DNA from: Amycolatopsis saalfeldensis
GTDB taxonomy: Bacteria; Actinomycetota; Actinomycetes; Mycobacteriales; Pseudonocardiaceae
Length of the DNA stretch: 64,000 nucleotides
Reading direction: 5' to 3'
Assembly (NCBI RefSeq): GCF_900110575.1
Contig: NZ_FOEF01000008.1
Coordinates: 1 to 64,000 of the forward strand
Positions 16,503 to 24,465 of this stretch are shown here, in pieces. The translations under genes and the position numbers were made by a program. A model generated the notes under the pieces. That model ran no database searches and was not told where the DNA came from. It was given only the letters and a program-made list of their open reading frames with translations. Positions within the stretch are counted from its first letter, which is position 1. Each line of letters begins with the position of its first letter.

Positions 16503-19500
16503 GTGTCGGAGGAGCCGCGCCGTCCTCGGCACGCAGCGCCGGACGAGAACGGGGGCGCCGAGCCATCGTCGTCGTCCCCCTCGTCGCCGCAGCAGCCGTC
16601 GACGCCGCCGTCGCCGTCCTGGACGCCGCCGCCCCCGGTCCACTGGGCCACACCCGAACAGTCCTCCTCGGGCCGCCTGACGCCCCCCGAACCGGACCCC
16701 TCGTTCCCCGACTCGCCCACGCTGTTCCACGGCGTGGTCCAGCGCCAGGGCGGTGGGGCTGCGCAGCAGGGTGGGCCGGTTCCGCCGGGTGCTGCCGGGC
16801 AGGGTGGTCCTGGCCAGGCTGGTTCGGGTGCCGGTCAGGCTGGTTCGGGTCAAGCTGGTTCCGGTCAGGGGGGTGCCGGTCAGGCTGGTTCGGGTCAAGC
16901 TGGTTCCGGCCAGGGCGGTCCAGGCCATGCCGGTTCCGGCCAGGGCGCTCCCGGATCCGGCCAGCCACCACATGGCGGCCCGGGGCAGCCATCGCAGGGT
17001 GGCCAGGGGTACTCGCAGCCGGCCCAGCCGCAGGGTGGAGGCCAGCCGCATGGCGGGCCTGGTCAGCCGTCGCAGGGTGGTCAGGGCCAACCACAGGGTG
17101 GGTCGGGTCAGCCGCAGGGCAGCCAGGGCCAGCCGCAGGGTGGGTCGGGTCAGCCGCAACAGGGCGGGGCCGGGCAGCGGCAGGCGGGGCAGGCGCCTTG
17201 GTCGCGGTCGCAGCAGCATGGGCCGCCGTTTGCGCAGCAGCCGCCTTCGCAGGGGCAGCCGTATCCGCCGCACCTTCAGTCGCCGCAGTCTCAGTCGCAG
17301 GGGTATCCGCAGCCGAGCCGGACCGGCCAGCAACGGCACCCGGGTCAAGCCGCACCCGGTCAAGGCGCACCGGGTCAGGGCGCACCGGGTCAGGGCGCAC
17401 CAGGCCAGGGTGCGGCCGGTCAGGGCGGTCCGGGCCAGGGCCAGCCCGCTCATCCGAACCAGGGGCCTGCCGCAGGGCAGTCTCCCGGCACCAGCCGTGG
17501 CCAGGCGCCGAAGCAGGGCGCTGGGCAGTCGCAGGGGAGCGGGCAGCCGGGGACCCAGGGCCAGCCTTCGGCGGCTGAGCAGGGGAAGTCCGCGACTGCG
17601 GGGCAGGGCGCCTCGCCGAGTCGGCCGTTGGCGGGCAGTCAGCCGAACCAGCCCGGTCAATCCGGCCAGCAGAGCCAGTCCGGCCAACAGAACCAGCAAA
17701 ACCAGCCTGGCCAGCAAGGTCACCAGAACCAGTCGGGCCAGCAAAACCAGCAAAACCAGCAGAGCCAGCAAAACCGGCCAAACCAGCGAGCCCAAGCCGT
17801 AGCCGGAGCGGAGGATCCCACGCGGCCGCCCGGTGACCTGGCGCCGGTGATTCTGCCGCAGTCGCAGCAGCCGGTGGCGCCTGTGGATCCGTCGGCGCCG
17901 ATGCCGACCAGTGTGCTTGCCAGTCCGGCGCCCGCGACGCAGAGCATCATGCCGCCCGCGCCGCGGGTTGCGCCCGGGAGCGGGGAGCCGTTGCCGAATC
18001 CCGGGACCGACAGCGTTTTGCCGCAGCAGGACAGTGAGGGGCACGGCACCGGGTCGCGCAGTGTCGGCACCGGGACGGGTACCGGGACCGGCAGTGGCAC
18101 CGGCGGCACCGGGTCGTTCCCCGGCACGTCGCGGCGCACGGGTACCCGCGGCTCCCGCCGGTCGCGGCGCGGGCGGCTCGGCGCGGGGCTCATCGACGTC
18201 CCGCCCGTGCCCTACCGCGACCCGTCGACGGCGGTCCTCGCGAATCCCGTCGTCTCCGAGGAGAAGCGGTACTGCAGCAACTGCAGCGCGAAAGTCGGCC
18301 GGGCCAAGGGCTCCACGCCCGCTTCGCCCGAGGGCACCTGCGAGAAGTGCGGCACCGCGTTCTCCTTCCTGCCGAAGCTCCAGCCCAACGAGCTGGTCGG
18401 CGGCCAGTACGAGGTGCTCGGCGCGCTCGCGTACGGCGGGCTCGGCTGGATCTACCTGGCACAGGACCACAACGTCAGCGATCGCTGGGTCGTCCTCAAG
18501 GGCCTGATCGACACCGGTGACGCCACGGCCATGGCCGCCGCCGCCAACGAGATGCGGTTCCTCGCCGAGGTCGAGCACCCGAACATCGTCAAGATCCACA
18601 ACTTCGTGCAGCACCCGGACGCGCAGACCGGCAACTCCGTCGGCTACATCGTGATGGAGTACGTCGGCGGCCAGTCGCTGCGGCAGCTCGCCCTGCAGCA
18701 CCACCGCGAGAGCAAACGACCGGAGCCGCTGCCGATCGGCCAGGTCATCGCGTACGGCCTGGAGATCCTGCCCGCGCTCGGCTACCTGCACGGCCAGGGC
18801 CTGCTCTACTGCGACCTCAAGCCCGACAACGTGATCCAGACCCACGAGCAGCTCAAGCTGATCGACCTCGGCGCCGTCCGGCGGGTCGACGACTACGAGA
18901 GCCCGCTGTTCTTCACCACCGGCTACAGCGCGCCGGAGCTGGCGAAGCAGGGCGCGTCGATCTCCTCGGACCTCTACACCGTCGGCCGCACGCTCGCGGT
19001 GCTGAGCTTCGAATTCTCCGGCTACACCACGAAGTACAAGTCGACGATCCCCGGCCCCGACGTGGTGCCGCTGTTCGCCTTGTTCGGCTCGTACTACCGG
19101 TTCCTCAAGCGCGCGACGCACGCGGACCCGGACCGCCGGTTCATCGCGGCCGAGGACATGGCCGACCAGCTGACCGGGGTGCTGCGCGAGATCATGGCGC
19201 TCGGCACGAACAAGCCGCGGCCGGCGGCGTCGACGGTGTTCGGGCCGGAGAGCCGGACGTTCGGCGTGCACCTGGTGGTGCCGGAGCAGGGCGCGAGCGT
19301 GCCACTGCCGGACGCCGCCGAGGTGGTCGCCGGCCTGCCGATCCCGCAGGTCGACACCGACGACCCGGCCGCGGGCGTGCTCGCCACGACCACCGCGCTC
19401 GACCCGCGCGAGGCCATCGAGGCCCTCGCCACCGCGCCACGCGAGTCCATCGAGGTGCGGCTGCGGATCGTGCGCGCGCGGATCGAGCTGGGCGAGTTCG

Positions 19501-20240
19501 TGGAGGCGCAACGGCAGCTGCAGGCCGCGCAGTACCTGGCCATCCGCCACGGCTTCCCGCACGACTGGCGCATCGACTGGTACCGCGGCCTGATCGAGCT
19601 GGCCGGCGGCCGGCCGCGCGTCGCGCACGTGGCGTTCGATTCCGTCTACGACGACCTGCCCGGCGAGATCGCGCCGAAGCTGGCGCTCGCCGTCAGCGCG
19701 GAGGGCGTGGGCGACTACTTCGGCGCCGCGCGGTTCTACGAGCTGGTGTGGCGCACCGACCGGACGTACGTGAGCGCCGCGTTCGGCCTCGCCCGCGTCT
19801 ACCTGGCGCAGGGTGCGCGCCAGAGCGCGGTGGAGGTGCTGGAAGCGGTGCCTTCGACGTCCACGCACTACGTCGACGCGCAGGTCGCGGCCATCAAGAT
19901 CAAGTCCCGCGCCCAGGGCAACGGCAGCGAGCAGGGTCGGGTGTCCGAGAGCGACCTGGTGGACGCGTCGGGCCGGCTGGAGCGGCTGAGCCTCGACGCG
20001 GAACGGCGCACGCGCCTGACCGCGGAGGTGCTCGAAGCCGCGTACGAGTGGCTTCGCGCGCCGGGCCAGCCGACGCCGTCGGGATCGTCGAAGGTGCTGG
20101 GCTACGAGCTGGAGGAGCGTGACGTGCGCTTCGGCCTGGAGAGCTGCTACCGCACGCTCGCCCGCCTGGCCGGGACGACGGCGGACCGCGTCGAGCTGGT
20201 GGACCGCGCGAACGCGATCCGGCCGCGAACCCTGACCTGA
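16503..20240 (+). CDS. pknG: Serine/threonine protein kinase PknG with a giant low-complexity N-terminus
   Basis: A 1245-residue soluble kinase. Residues about 80-440 are Gly/Gln/Pro/Ser repeats (GQAGSG, GQGAP and NQQ types) and residues about 440-570 are Pro/Gly/Thr-rich. A rubredoxin-like module follows with CxxC pairs at 591/594 and 613/616. The kinase domain (about 632-890) has a Gly-rich loop GALAYGGLGWIY, the catalytic loop YCDLKPDN (no HRD) and IDLGAVRR in place of DFG, as in mycobacterial PknG. TPR repeats form the rest. PknG controls glutamate metabolism through GarA/OdhI. Mycobacterial PknG is about 750 residues, so the excess is mostly the disordered region. The GTG start has GGGAGGT upstream. 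Confidence 0.95.
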   Translation: MSEEPRRPRHAAPDENGGAEPSSSSPSSPQQPSTPPSPSWTPPPPVHWATPEQSSSGRLTPPEPDPSFPDSPTLFHGVVQRQGGGAAQQGGPVPPGAAGQGGPGQAGSGAGQAGSGQAGSGQGGAGQAGSGQAGSGQGGPGHAGSGQGAPGSGQPPHGGPGQPSQGGQGYSQPAQPQGGGQPHGGPGQPSQGGQGQPQGGSGQPQGSQGQPQGGSGQPQQGGAGQRQAGQAPWSRSQQHGPPFAQQPPSQGQPYPPHLQSPQSQSQGYPQPSRTGQQRHPGQAAPGQGAPGQGAPGQGAPGQGAAGQGGPGQGQPAHPNQGPAAGQSPGTSRGQAPKQGAGQSQGSGQPGTQGQPSAAEQGKSATAGQGASPSRPLAGSQPNQPGQSGQQSQSGQQNQQNQPGQQGHQNQSGQQNQQNQQSQQNRPNQRAQAVAGAEDPTRPPGDLAPVILPQSQQPVAPVDPSAPMPTSVLASPAPATQSIMPPAPRVAPGSGEPLPNPGTDSVLPQQDSEGHGTGSRSVGTGTGTGTGSGTGGTGSFPGTSRRTGTRGSRRSRRGRLGAGLIDVPPVPYRDPSTAVLANPVVSEEKRYCSNCSAKVGRAKGSTPASPEGTCEKCGTAFSFLPKLQPNELVGGQYEVLGALAYGGLGWIYLAQDHNVSDRWVVLKGLIDTGDATAMAAAANEMRFLAEVEHPNIVKIHNFVQHPDAQTGNSVGYIVMEYVGGQSLRQLALQHHRESKRPEPLPIGQVIAYGLEILPALGYLHGQGLLYCDLKPDNVIQTHEQLKLIDLGAVRRVDDYESPLFFTTGYSAPELAKQGASISSDLYTVGRTLAVLSFEFSGYTTKYKSTIPGPDVVPLFALFGSYYRFLKRATHADPDRRFIAAEDMADQLTGVLREIMALGTNKPRPAASTVFGPESRTFGVHLVVPEQGASVPLPDAAEVVAGLPIPQVDTDDPAAGVLATTTALDPREAIEALATAPRESIEVRLRIVRARIELGEFVEAQRQLQAAQYLAIRHGFPHDWRIDWYRGLIELAGGRPRVAHVAFDSVYDDLPGEIAPKLALAVSAEGVGDYFGAARFYELVWRTDRTYVSAAFGLARVYLAQGARQSAVEVLEAVPSTSTHYVDAQVAAIKIKSRAQGNGSEQGRVSESDLVDASGRLERLSLDAERRTRLTAEVLEAAYEWLRAPGQPTPSGSSKVLGYELEERDVRFGLESCYRTLARLAGTTADRVELVDRANAIRPRTLT
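16789..17800 (+). repeat. Tandem coding repeats in the pknG 5' region
   Basis: Imperfect 18-bp units encoding GQAGSG run from about 16800 to 16950. Units encoding GQPQGG run from about 17010 to 17165. Near-perfect 15-bp units encoding GQGAP run from about 17340 to 17430. A CAG/AAC-rich stretch encoding NQQ/GQQ runs from about 17640 to 17790. All preserve the pknG reading frame. Confidence 0.85.
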
Positions 20241-20247
20241 CCAACCG

Positions 20248-20295
20248 GCTCGTGAGTGTTCGTGACGGTTAGCACCGGCCGGAACACTCACGAGC
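20248..20295. terminator. Bidirectional hairpin terminator between convergent genes
   Basis: A perfect 14-bp inverted repeat (20248-20261 with 20282-20295) with a 20-base loop. Four further pairs are possible outside a single bulged G (43-46 with 96-99). It begins 8 bases after the pknG stop and ends 3 bases before the stop of the convergent thioesterase. The arm contains GTGAGTGTTC, which recurs in another intergenic hairpin at 51542-51570. Confidence 0.8.
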
Positions 20296-20298
20296 GGT

Positions 20299-20892
20299 TC
20301 AGGGGTTGATCTCCCAGTCCCGGCCTTCGCGGACGCGCTTGGCCTTTTCCTGCGCGTCCGCCAGCTTCTTCAACGCCGCAGGGTCACCGTGAGTAGTGAA
20401 GTGCTCGAAGCCCACGGCGACGAACAGGGCGCGCGCGGAGACGGCGATGGGTCCGTCCGGCGCGTCGAGGTGGCCGTCGGCGCTGGCGTAGATCTTCCGG
20501 CCCGCCGTGCCGTCCAGCCGCGCCTCGATGTACAGCGTCGAGCCGACCGGCACCGGACGGCGGAAGTCCGTCTCCAGCTTGCCGGTGACGGCCGGGCGGC
20601 GGAGCAGGTTGCCCACCGTGGAGCCGAGCGCCTCGTCGAACGCGCAGGCCAGCAGCCCGCCGTGGGCGAGCCCGGGGGCGCCCTGGTGGGCGGCCGTGAC
20701 GGTGAACTCCGAGTACACCGTCTGCGCTTCGCCGATCCGGGACCGCAGGTGGAGGCCCGCTTCGAACTCGTCGCCGCAGCCGAAGCACTCGTCGAAATGG
20801 ATGCCGAGCTCGGTGCCGGGAGTGGGCGCCTTCGGGTGGACGGCGGGCGGCTCGACGTCCACCGGCGGCCACGGTCCTGAAACACGACTCAT
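20299..20892 (-). CDS. PaaI-type hot-dog thioesterase
   Basis: A 197-residue protein with one hot-dog domain (about 35-165). The active-site segment APGLAHGGLLACAFDEALGS has the HGG and acidic residue pattern of PaaI/YigI thioesterases. An unusual CFGCGDEFEAGL at residues 36-47 is typical of an actinobacterial subgroup. The C-terminus is a charged helix. ATG 20892 gives a normal N-terminus; the frame stays open upstream but that region is the divergent promoter of the MFS gene. The acyl-CoA substrate is unknown. Confidence 0.85.
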   Translation of the reverse strand: MSRVSGPWPPVDVEPPAVHPKAPTPGTELGIHFDECFGCGDEFEAGLHLRSRIGEAQTVYSEFTVTAAHQGAPGLAHGGLLACAFDEALGSTVGNLLRRPAVTGKLETDFRRPVPVGSTLYIEARLDGTAGRKIYASADGHLDAPDGPIAVSARALFVAVGFEHFTTHGDPAALKKLADAQEKAKRVREGRDWEINP

Positions 20893-21095
20893 GCGCCTGA
20901 CGTTAACCCGCGGCAGGCCGGCCCGGTCACGCGGCCTGACCTGCGAAGCCGCTTTTCTGCGGCGCACAGTAGTCGGAAAATTCCGGACGGTAGAAAGTTC
21001 CCGGCTCACTCTGCCGATTAATCCCACCCGGGCAAGACTGGGTGGATGAGCTCCACCGGAACTAATGGGACGTGTACGAGGAGGTCGTCGCGGGC

Positions 21096-22454
21096 ATGAG
21101 TGAGGCAAGGGCGGAAAAACCACCCGTCGACGAGAGAACTGTCCGACGAGCAGTGCTCGCGTCCGCGATGGGTAACGCGACCGAGTGGTACGACTACGGC
21201 GTCTTCACCTCCGGTGCCATCGCGACCGCGATCGGCACCGTGTTCTTCCCCGGCGAGGGCAACGCGGTGCTCAAATCGCTCGCGCTGGTCGCGGTCGGGT
21301 TCATCGTCCGGCCGTTCGGCGGGGCCTTCTTCGGCCCGCTCGGAGACAAGCTGGGCCGGCAGAAGGTCCTGGCGATCACCATCCTGCTGATGTCGGGCTG
21401 CACCTTCCTGGTCGGCTGCCTGCCGACGTACGCGGGCGGGTACAGCATCGGCATCGGCGCGCCGATCGCCATCCTGTTGCTGAGGCTGATCCAGGGCTTC
21501 TCGACTGGTGGTGAGTACGGCGGCGCGGCCACCTTCATCGCCGAGTACGCGCCGACCAAGCGCCGGGGCTTCTTCGGCAGCTTCCTGGAGCTGGGCACGC
21601 TGGCCGGCTACGTGCTGGGCAACATCGTGGTGCTGGCGGTGACGCTGTCGCTGTCCTCGGACCAGGTCGAGTCCTGGGGCTGGCGGATCCCGTTCTTCGT
21701 CGCGCTGCCGCTGGGCATGGTCGGGCTCTACCTGCGGTCGAAGCTCGAGGACACGCCGGAGTTCCGTCGTCTGGAGGCGTCCGGGAACAAGCCGGCGAAG
21801 GCCCCGCTGAAGGAGATCTTCACCCGCAACTGGCGGATGGTGATGAACCTGATCGGCATCGTGCTGCTGCTGAACATCGCGGACTACATGCTGCTGACCA
21901 CGATGCCGACGTACTTCACGGACACGTTGAAGATCAACGACAACACCTCGACGTTCATCATCATCGGCGTGGAAGTCGTGCAGATGGCGATCATCCTGCC
22001 GCTGGGCGCGCTGTCCGACCGGATCGGGCGAAAACCGTTGCTGCTCACGGCCGCCATCGGGTTCATCGTGCTGAGCTGGCCGTCGATCAAGCTGATGCAG
22101 TCGGGCAGCATCCTGTGGCTGGTGATCGGCTTCCTGATCGTCGCGGTGCTGCTGGTGCTGATGCTCGCGGTGATCGGCTCGACGTTCCCGGCGATGTTCC
22201 CGACGCGGGTGCGTTACGGCTCGTTCGCCATCGGCTACAACATCTCGACGTCGCTGTTCGGCGGCACCTGCGGTGTGGTGGTGACGGCGTTGATCCAGAG
22301 CACGGGCAACAAGGATTGGCCGGCGTACTACCTGATAGCCGCCGCGCTGATCGCGATCATCCCGATCCTCAAGATCCCGGAGACCTCACAGGTCCCGATC
22401 GAGGACATCGACACGGCGGACAGCGGCGGCAAGCTGGCCGGCGCCTCTCGTTGA
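21096..22454 (+). CDS. MFS transporter, metabolite:H+ symporter (ProP/MHS) family
   Basis: A 452-residue transporter with 12 predicted membrane segments. Family markers include NATEWYDYGVF in the first segment, the loop motif GPLGDKLGRQKVL after segment 2, LIQGFSTGGEYGGA in segment 4, and LSDRIGRKPLLL in the second half. MHS members carry proline/betaine, citrate, shikimate or dicarboxylates. The sequence looks closest to ProP-like proteins, but substrate is not certain. ATG 21096 is preceded by GAGGAGG at 21078-21084; GTG 21072 is less likely. A strong terminator follows. Confidence 0.92.
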   Translation: MSEARAEKPPVDERTVRRAVLASAMGNATEWYDYGVFTSGAIATAIGTVFFPGEGNAVLKSLALVAVGFIVRPFGGAFFGPLGDKLGRQKVLAITILLMSGCTFLVGCLPTYAGGYSIGIGAPIAILLLRLIQGFSTGGEYGGAATFIAEYAPTKRRGFFGSFLELGTLAGYVLGNIVVLAVTLSLSSDQVESWGWRIPFFVALPLGMVGLYLRSKLEDTPEFRRLEASGNKPAKAPLKEIFTRNWRMVMNLIGIVLLLNIADYMLLTTMPTYFTDTLKINDNTSTFIIIGVEVVQMAIILPLGALSDRIGRKPLLLTAAIGFIVLSWPSIKLMQSGSILWLVIGFLIVAVLLVLMLAVIGSTFPAMFPTRVRYGSFAIGYNISTSLFGGTCGVVVTALIQSTGNKDWPAYYLIAAALIAIIPILKIPETSQVPIEDIDTADSGGKLAGASR

Positions 22455-22473
22455 TTCCTTTTTCCGGCAACGG

Positions 22474-22508
22474 AACTGCCCCCGTCCACAATGGACGGGG
22501 GCAGTTTC
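22474..22508 (+). terminator. Terminator after the MFS gene
   Basis: A perfect 15-bp stem (22474-22488 with 22492-22506) with a 3-base loop and a TTT end. It starts 20 bases after the MFS stop and could also serve the small minus-strand gene that ends at 22532. Confidence 0.9.
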
Positions 22509-22531
22509 GTTGGACGCTTGCGCCGCGGCGG

Positions 22532-22648
22532 TCAGCGGGCCTCGGCGACCTCGGCCCGAGGAGTGAAGCGCTTACGGGACCAAGCGGCCAGTCCACCAGC
22601 GATCACAAGGGCGACTACGGTTTCGAGCATCAGTGCGGCGAACACCAT
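22532..22648 (-). CDS. 38-residue single-pass membrane protein
   Basis: A short frame on the minus strand: MVFAALMLETVVALVIAGG, then LAAW, SRKRF and an acidic tail ending EVAEAR. It is preceded by a near-ideal ribosome binding site (GAGGAGGAAG, about 5 bases before the ATG). The layout is an N-out hydrophobic helix of about 20 residues, a positive stop-transfer SRKR and a charged C-terminus. It shares its downstream hairpin with the convergent MFS gene. I do not recognise a family. A small regulatory or accessory membrane protein is the natural guess. The 212 bases upstream (22649-22860) hold only a GC hairpin at about 22672-22692 and no other gene. Confidence 0.6.
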   Translation of the reverse strand: MVFAALMLETVVALVIAGGLAAWSRKRFTPRAEVAEAR

Positions 22649-22860
22649 TGGTGCTTCCTCCTCAGGTTCTCGGGCCGGCGGCGACCGCCGGCTGAGCTAG
22701 GGGTCTCGGGAGTCTGTCTGACTCCTCACCCGGTACATCGCCACCAGGCGCCCGGATATTTCGGGGGAAAGCCACTCGATCCAGGTGACGTCCGACACGT
22801 TGTTTCCGGCAGGTAACGGGAGCCCGGCCGGGAGGTTTTCGCCAGGTCAGCGAGAGATCG

Positions 22861-23337
22861 TCAGCGGCCGGCGGTGGGGCGCGAGTCGGTCGGCGTGATG
22901 CCCGTGTCCGACGGCAGTGAAGCGGCCGGCGGGCTCGGCGCGCCGACGGGTGAACGCGGGGCCCGGCCCGGCGTGGTCGCCGGCTGCGGCCGGTGCGGGC
23001 CGGTGGCGGTTTGGCTCCGTGGCGGCGAAATCGGGCCGGACGACTGGGCCGGGGGCAGCACACCGGGCGTCGGCAGGGGAGACGGGGCGGGGGCGACGGT
23101 GGACAGTCCCGGCCGGGCGGGCTCCACCGGGGCCGGGGCGCCGGCGCGGTGGCCGACCGCGAAACCGGCCACCACCAGCACCGCCGCCGTCGCCGCGGAA
23201 CTGCCCGCGACGGCCCAGCGCTTGCGCCGCCGCCGGACGCGGCCGCCGCGGGCGATCACGTCCGAGGCGTCGAGCCGCATCGGCGGGCCGTCCGTGACCT
23301 GCGAGAGCAGGACGCGGACCTGGTCATCGGGTTCCAT
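22861..23337 (-). CDS. Membrane-anchored Pro-rich protein downstream of an ECF sigma factor
   Basis: A 158-residue protein. A cytoplasmic N-terminus of about 55 residues (MEPDDQVRVLLSQVTDGPP) is followed by a basic stretch RRRRKRW, one membrane helix (about 53-75) and a Pro/Ser/Thr-rich exported tail. ATG 23337 has GGGAGGTGA just upstream and lies 4 bases after the sigma-factor stop, so the two form an operon. The position suggests an anti-sigma role, but there is no HxxxCxxC zinc-anti-sigma motif. Such short N-termini are common next to SigE-family sigma genes, and function is not established. Confidence 0.75.
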   Translation of the reverse strand: MEPDDQVRVLLSQVTDGPPMRLDASDVIARGGRVRRRRKRWAVAGSSAATAAVLVVAGFAVGHRAGAPAPVEPARPGLSTVAPAPSPLPTPGVLPPAQSSGPISPPRSQTATGPHRPQPATTPGRAPRSPVGAPSPPAASLPSDTGITPTDSRPTAGR

Positions 23338-23341
23338 CTCG

Positions 23342-23893
23342 TCACCTCCCTTCCGTGCGATCGAGGGCCCAGACACCGAAGTGCGGGCCGAGCCGTTGCC
23401 GCAGGGTCGCGAGGCCCCGCGAGGCCTGGCTCTTCACCGTGCCGGTGCTGCAGCCGAGCGTCGTGGCCGTCTCCTCGACGGACAGGTCCTCGAAATACCG
23501 CAGCACCAGCACGGCGCGTTGCCTCGGCGCCAGCACGGCGAGGGCCTGCCGTACCAGCATGTCGTGTTCGGTCTCGGCGTCGGCGGCCGGGACTTCGGGT
23601 GGTTCGTCGGTGAGGCGCTCCCGCTTCCAGCGGCTCCGCCGGTTCTCGGCGAGGAAGGTGCGCAGCACGACCTTGCGGGCGTAGGCGTCCAACGTGTCGT
23701 GCCGGGACAGCCGTGGCCACGCGAGGTAGAGCTTGAGCAGCGCGGCCTGCGTGATGTCCTCGGCCCGGTGCCAGTCCCCGCAGAGCAGGTAGGCGGTGGC
23801 CCGCAGGCTGTGCGCGCGCTCGCCGAAGTACCGGGCGAACTCGCCGTCCCACGGCGAGCCCGGCCCGGACGTCGGACGGGAGCGGGAATTCAC
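23342..23893 (-). CDS. ECF RNA polymerase sigma factor, SigE family
   Basis: A 183-residue sigma factor. Region 2 (about 14-85) carries ATAYLLCGDWHRAEDITQAAL and DAYARKVVLRTFL. Region 4 (about 115-170) carries LAPRQRAVLVLRYFEDLSV and a helix-turn-helix TTLGCSTGTVKSQASRGLA. These are the hallmarks of the actinobacterial SigE family of ECF factors. GTG 23893 is chosen because the usual family N-terminus starts here and the stop of the upstream gene is at 23901. It forms one operon with a secreted protein upstream and a membrane protein downstream. Confidence 0.9.
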   Translation of the reverse strand: MNSRSRPTSGPGSPWDGEFARYFGERAHSLRATAYLLCGDWHRAEDITQAALLKLYLAWPRLSRHDTLDAYARKVVLRTFLAENRRSRWKRERLTDEPPEVPAADAETEHDMLVRQALAVLAPRQRAVLVLRYFEDLSVEETATTLGCSTGTVKSQASRGLATLRQRLGPHFGVWALDRTEGR

Positions 23894-23900
23894 CTGGCCG

Positions 23901-24197
23901 TTAGCCCCAGATCGCCGGCAGGTGCAGGTCGCCGGTCGGGCCGGCCGGGATCGCGGTGGGCACGCGCGCGGCCCTCGGCTTGCCCGGCGCCGCGACCGAC
24001 GGGCGCTGCGCCCGGGGCGCCGTCCGGTCGGTGGGGGCCGGGAGCTGCCCGGGGGTGGGCGCGGCGGTGGGCGGTGCGGGCCGCGAGTCCGTGGGGGTCG
24101 GCGCGGTCGGCGCCGGCGCGGCCGACGCGACGCCGCCGGCGATCGCACCCCCGGCGAGCAGCAGGGCACCCAGGCTCAGAGCGAAGCGAATACGCAA
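23901..24197 (-). CDS. Secreted Pro/Ala/Thr-rich protein
   Basis: A 98-residue protein with a clear Sec signal peptide (MRIRFALSLGALLLAGGAIA, cleavage near ASAAPA) and a mature part that is almost entirely low-complexity Pro/Ala/Thr, ending GDLHLPAIWG. The TTG start at 24197 has GAGGAG a few bases upstream. It is the first gene of the ECF sigma operon, 7 bases before the sigma start. Function unknown; a cell-envelope or signal-triggering role in the sigma pathway is only a guess. Confidence 0.7.
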   Translation of the reverse strand: MRIRFALSLGALLLAGGAIAGGVASAAPAPTAPTPTDSRPAPPTAAPTPGQLPAPTDRTAPRAQRPSVAAPGKPRAARVPTAIPAGPTGDLHLPAIWG

Positions 24198-24243
24198 GAC
24201 ATCTCCTCGGTCACGGGCGCCGCGTCCGTTCCGCGGCGCCTCT

Positions 24244-24350
24244 CTGCGTTACTAATCCGACCGGAAGTAGGCGGATACGGGCTGCAGCCGATCTGCTTGC
24301 AGGGCCTGTTTCCGCCGTGGCTGTAGTCGGATTAGTAACGAACTAACGCA
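24244..24350. repeat. Nested inverted repeat upstream of the ECF operon
   Basis: A perfect 14-bp inverted repeat (24248-24261 with 24326-24339) encloses 64 bases. Outside it, CTGCGTTA (24244-24251) is matched by TAACGCAG (24343-24350), so TAACG occurs twice on the right side. Inside, GGCGGA (near 24270) pairs with TCCGCC (near 24311). The element lies about 47 bases upstream of the TTG start of the ECF operon and downstream of the L,D-transpeptidase gene. It is unusually AT-rich for this genome. Confidence 0.7.
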
Positions 24351-24416
24351 GTAGTCATGCGCTCGCCCGGCCACGGGGTTGCATCGAATTTCCTTGCCTG
24401 GACGCCGGAACGCGAA

Positions 24417-24445
24417 CGGCCGGGAAGCACGTGGCTTCCCGGCCG
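24417..24445 (-). terminator. Hairpin downstream of the L,D-transpeptidase gene
   Basis: A perfect 12-bp stem (24417-24428 with 24434-24445), 5-base loop, 20 bases past the stop of the minus-strand transpeptidase gene. No T-run follows. Confidence 0.65.
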
Positions 24446-24465
24446 CCCGGTCTCCCGCATGACGT

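Noticed and set aside
16789..17800. CRISPR-like array
   Set aside because: The repeats are contiguous coding units without unique spacers and keep the pknG frame.
16359..20291. A 1310-codon minus-strand frame opposite pknG
   Set aside because: The frame mirrors the repeats and codon bias of pknG; no motif, no ribosome binding site, and the plus-strand kinase motifs are unambiguous.
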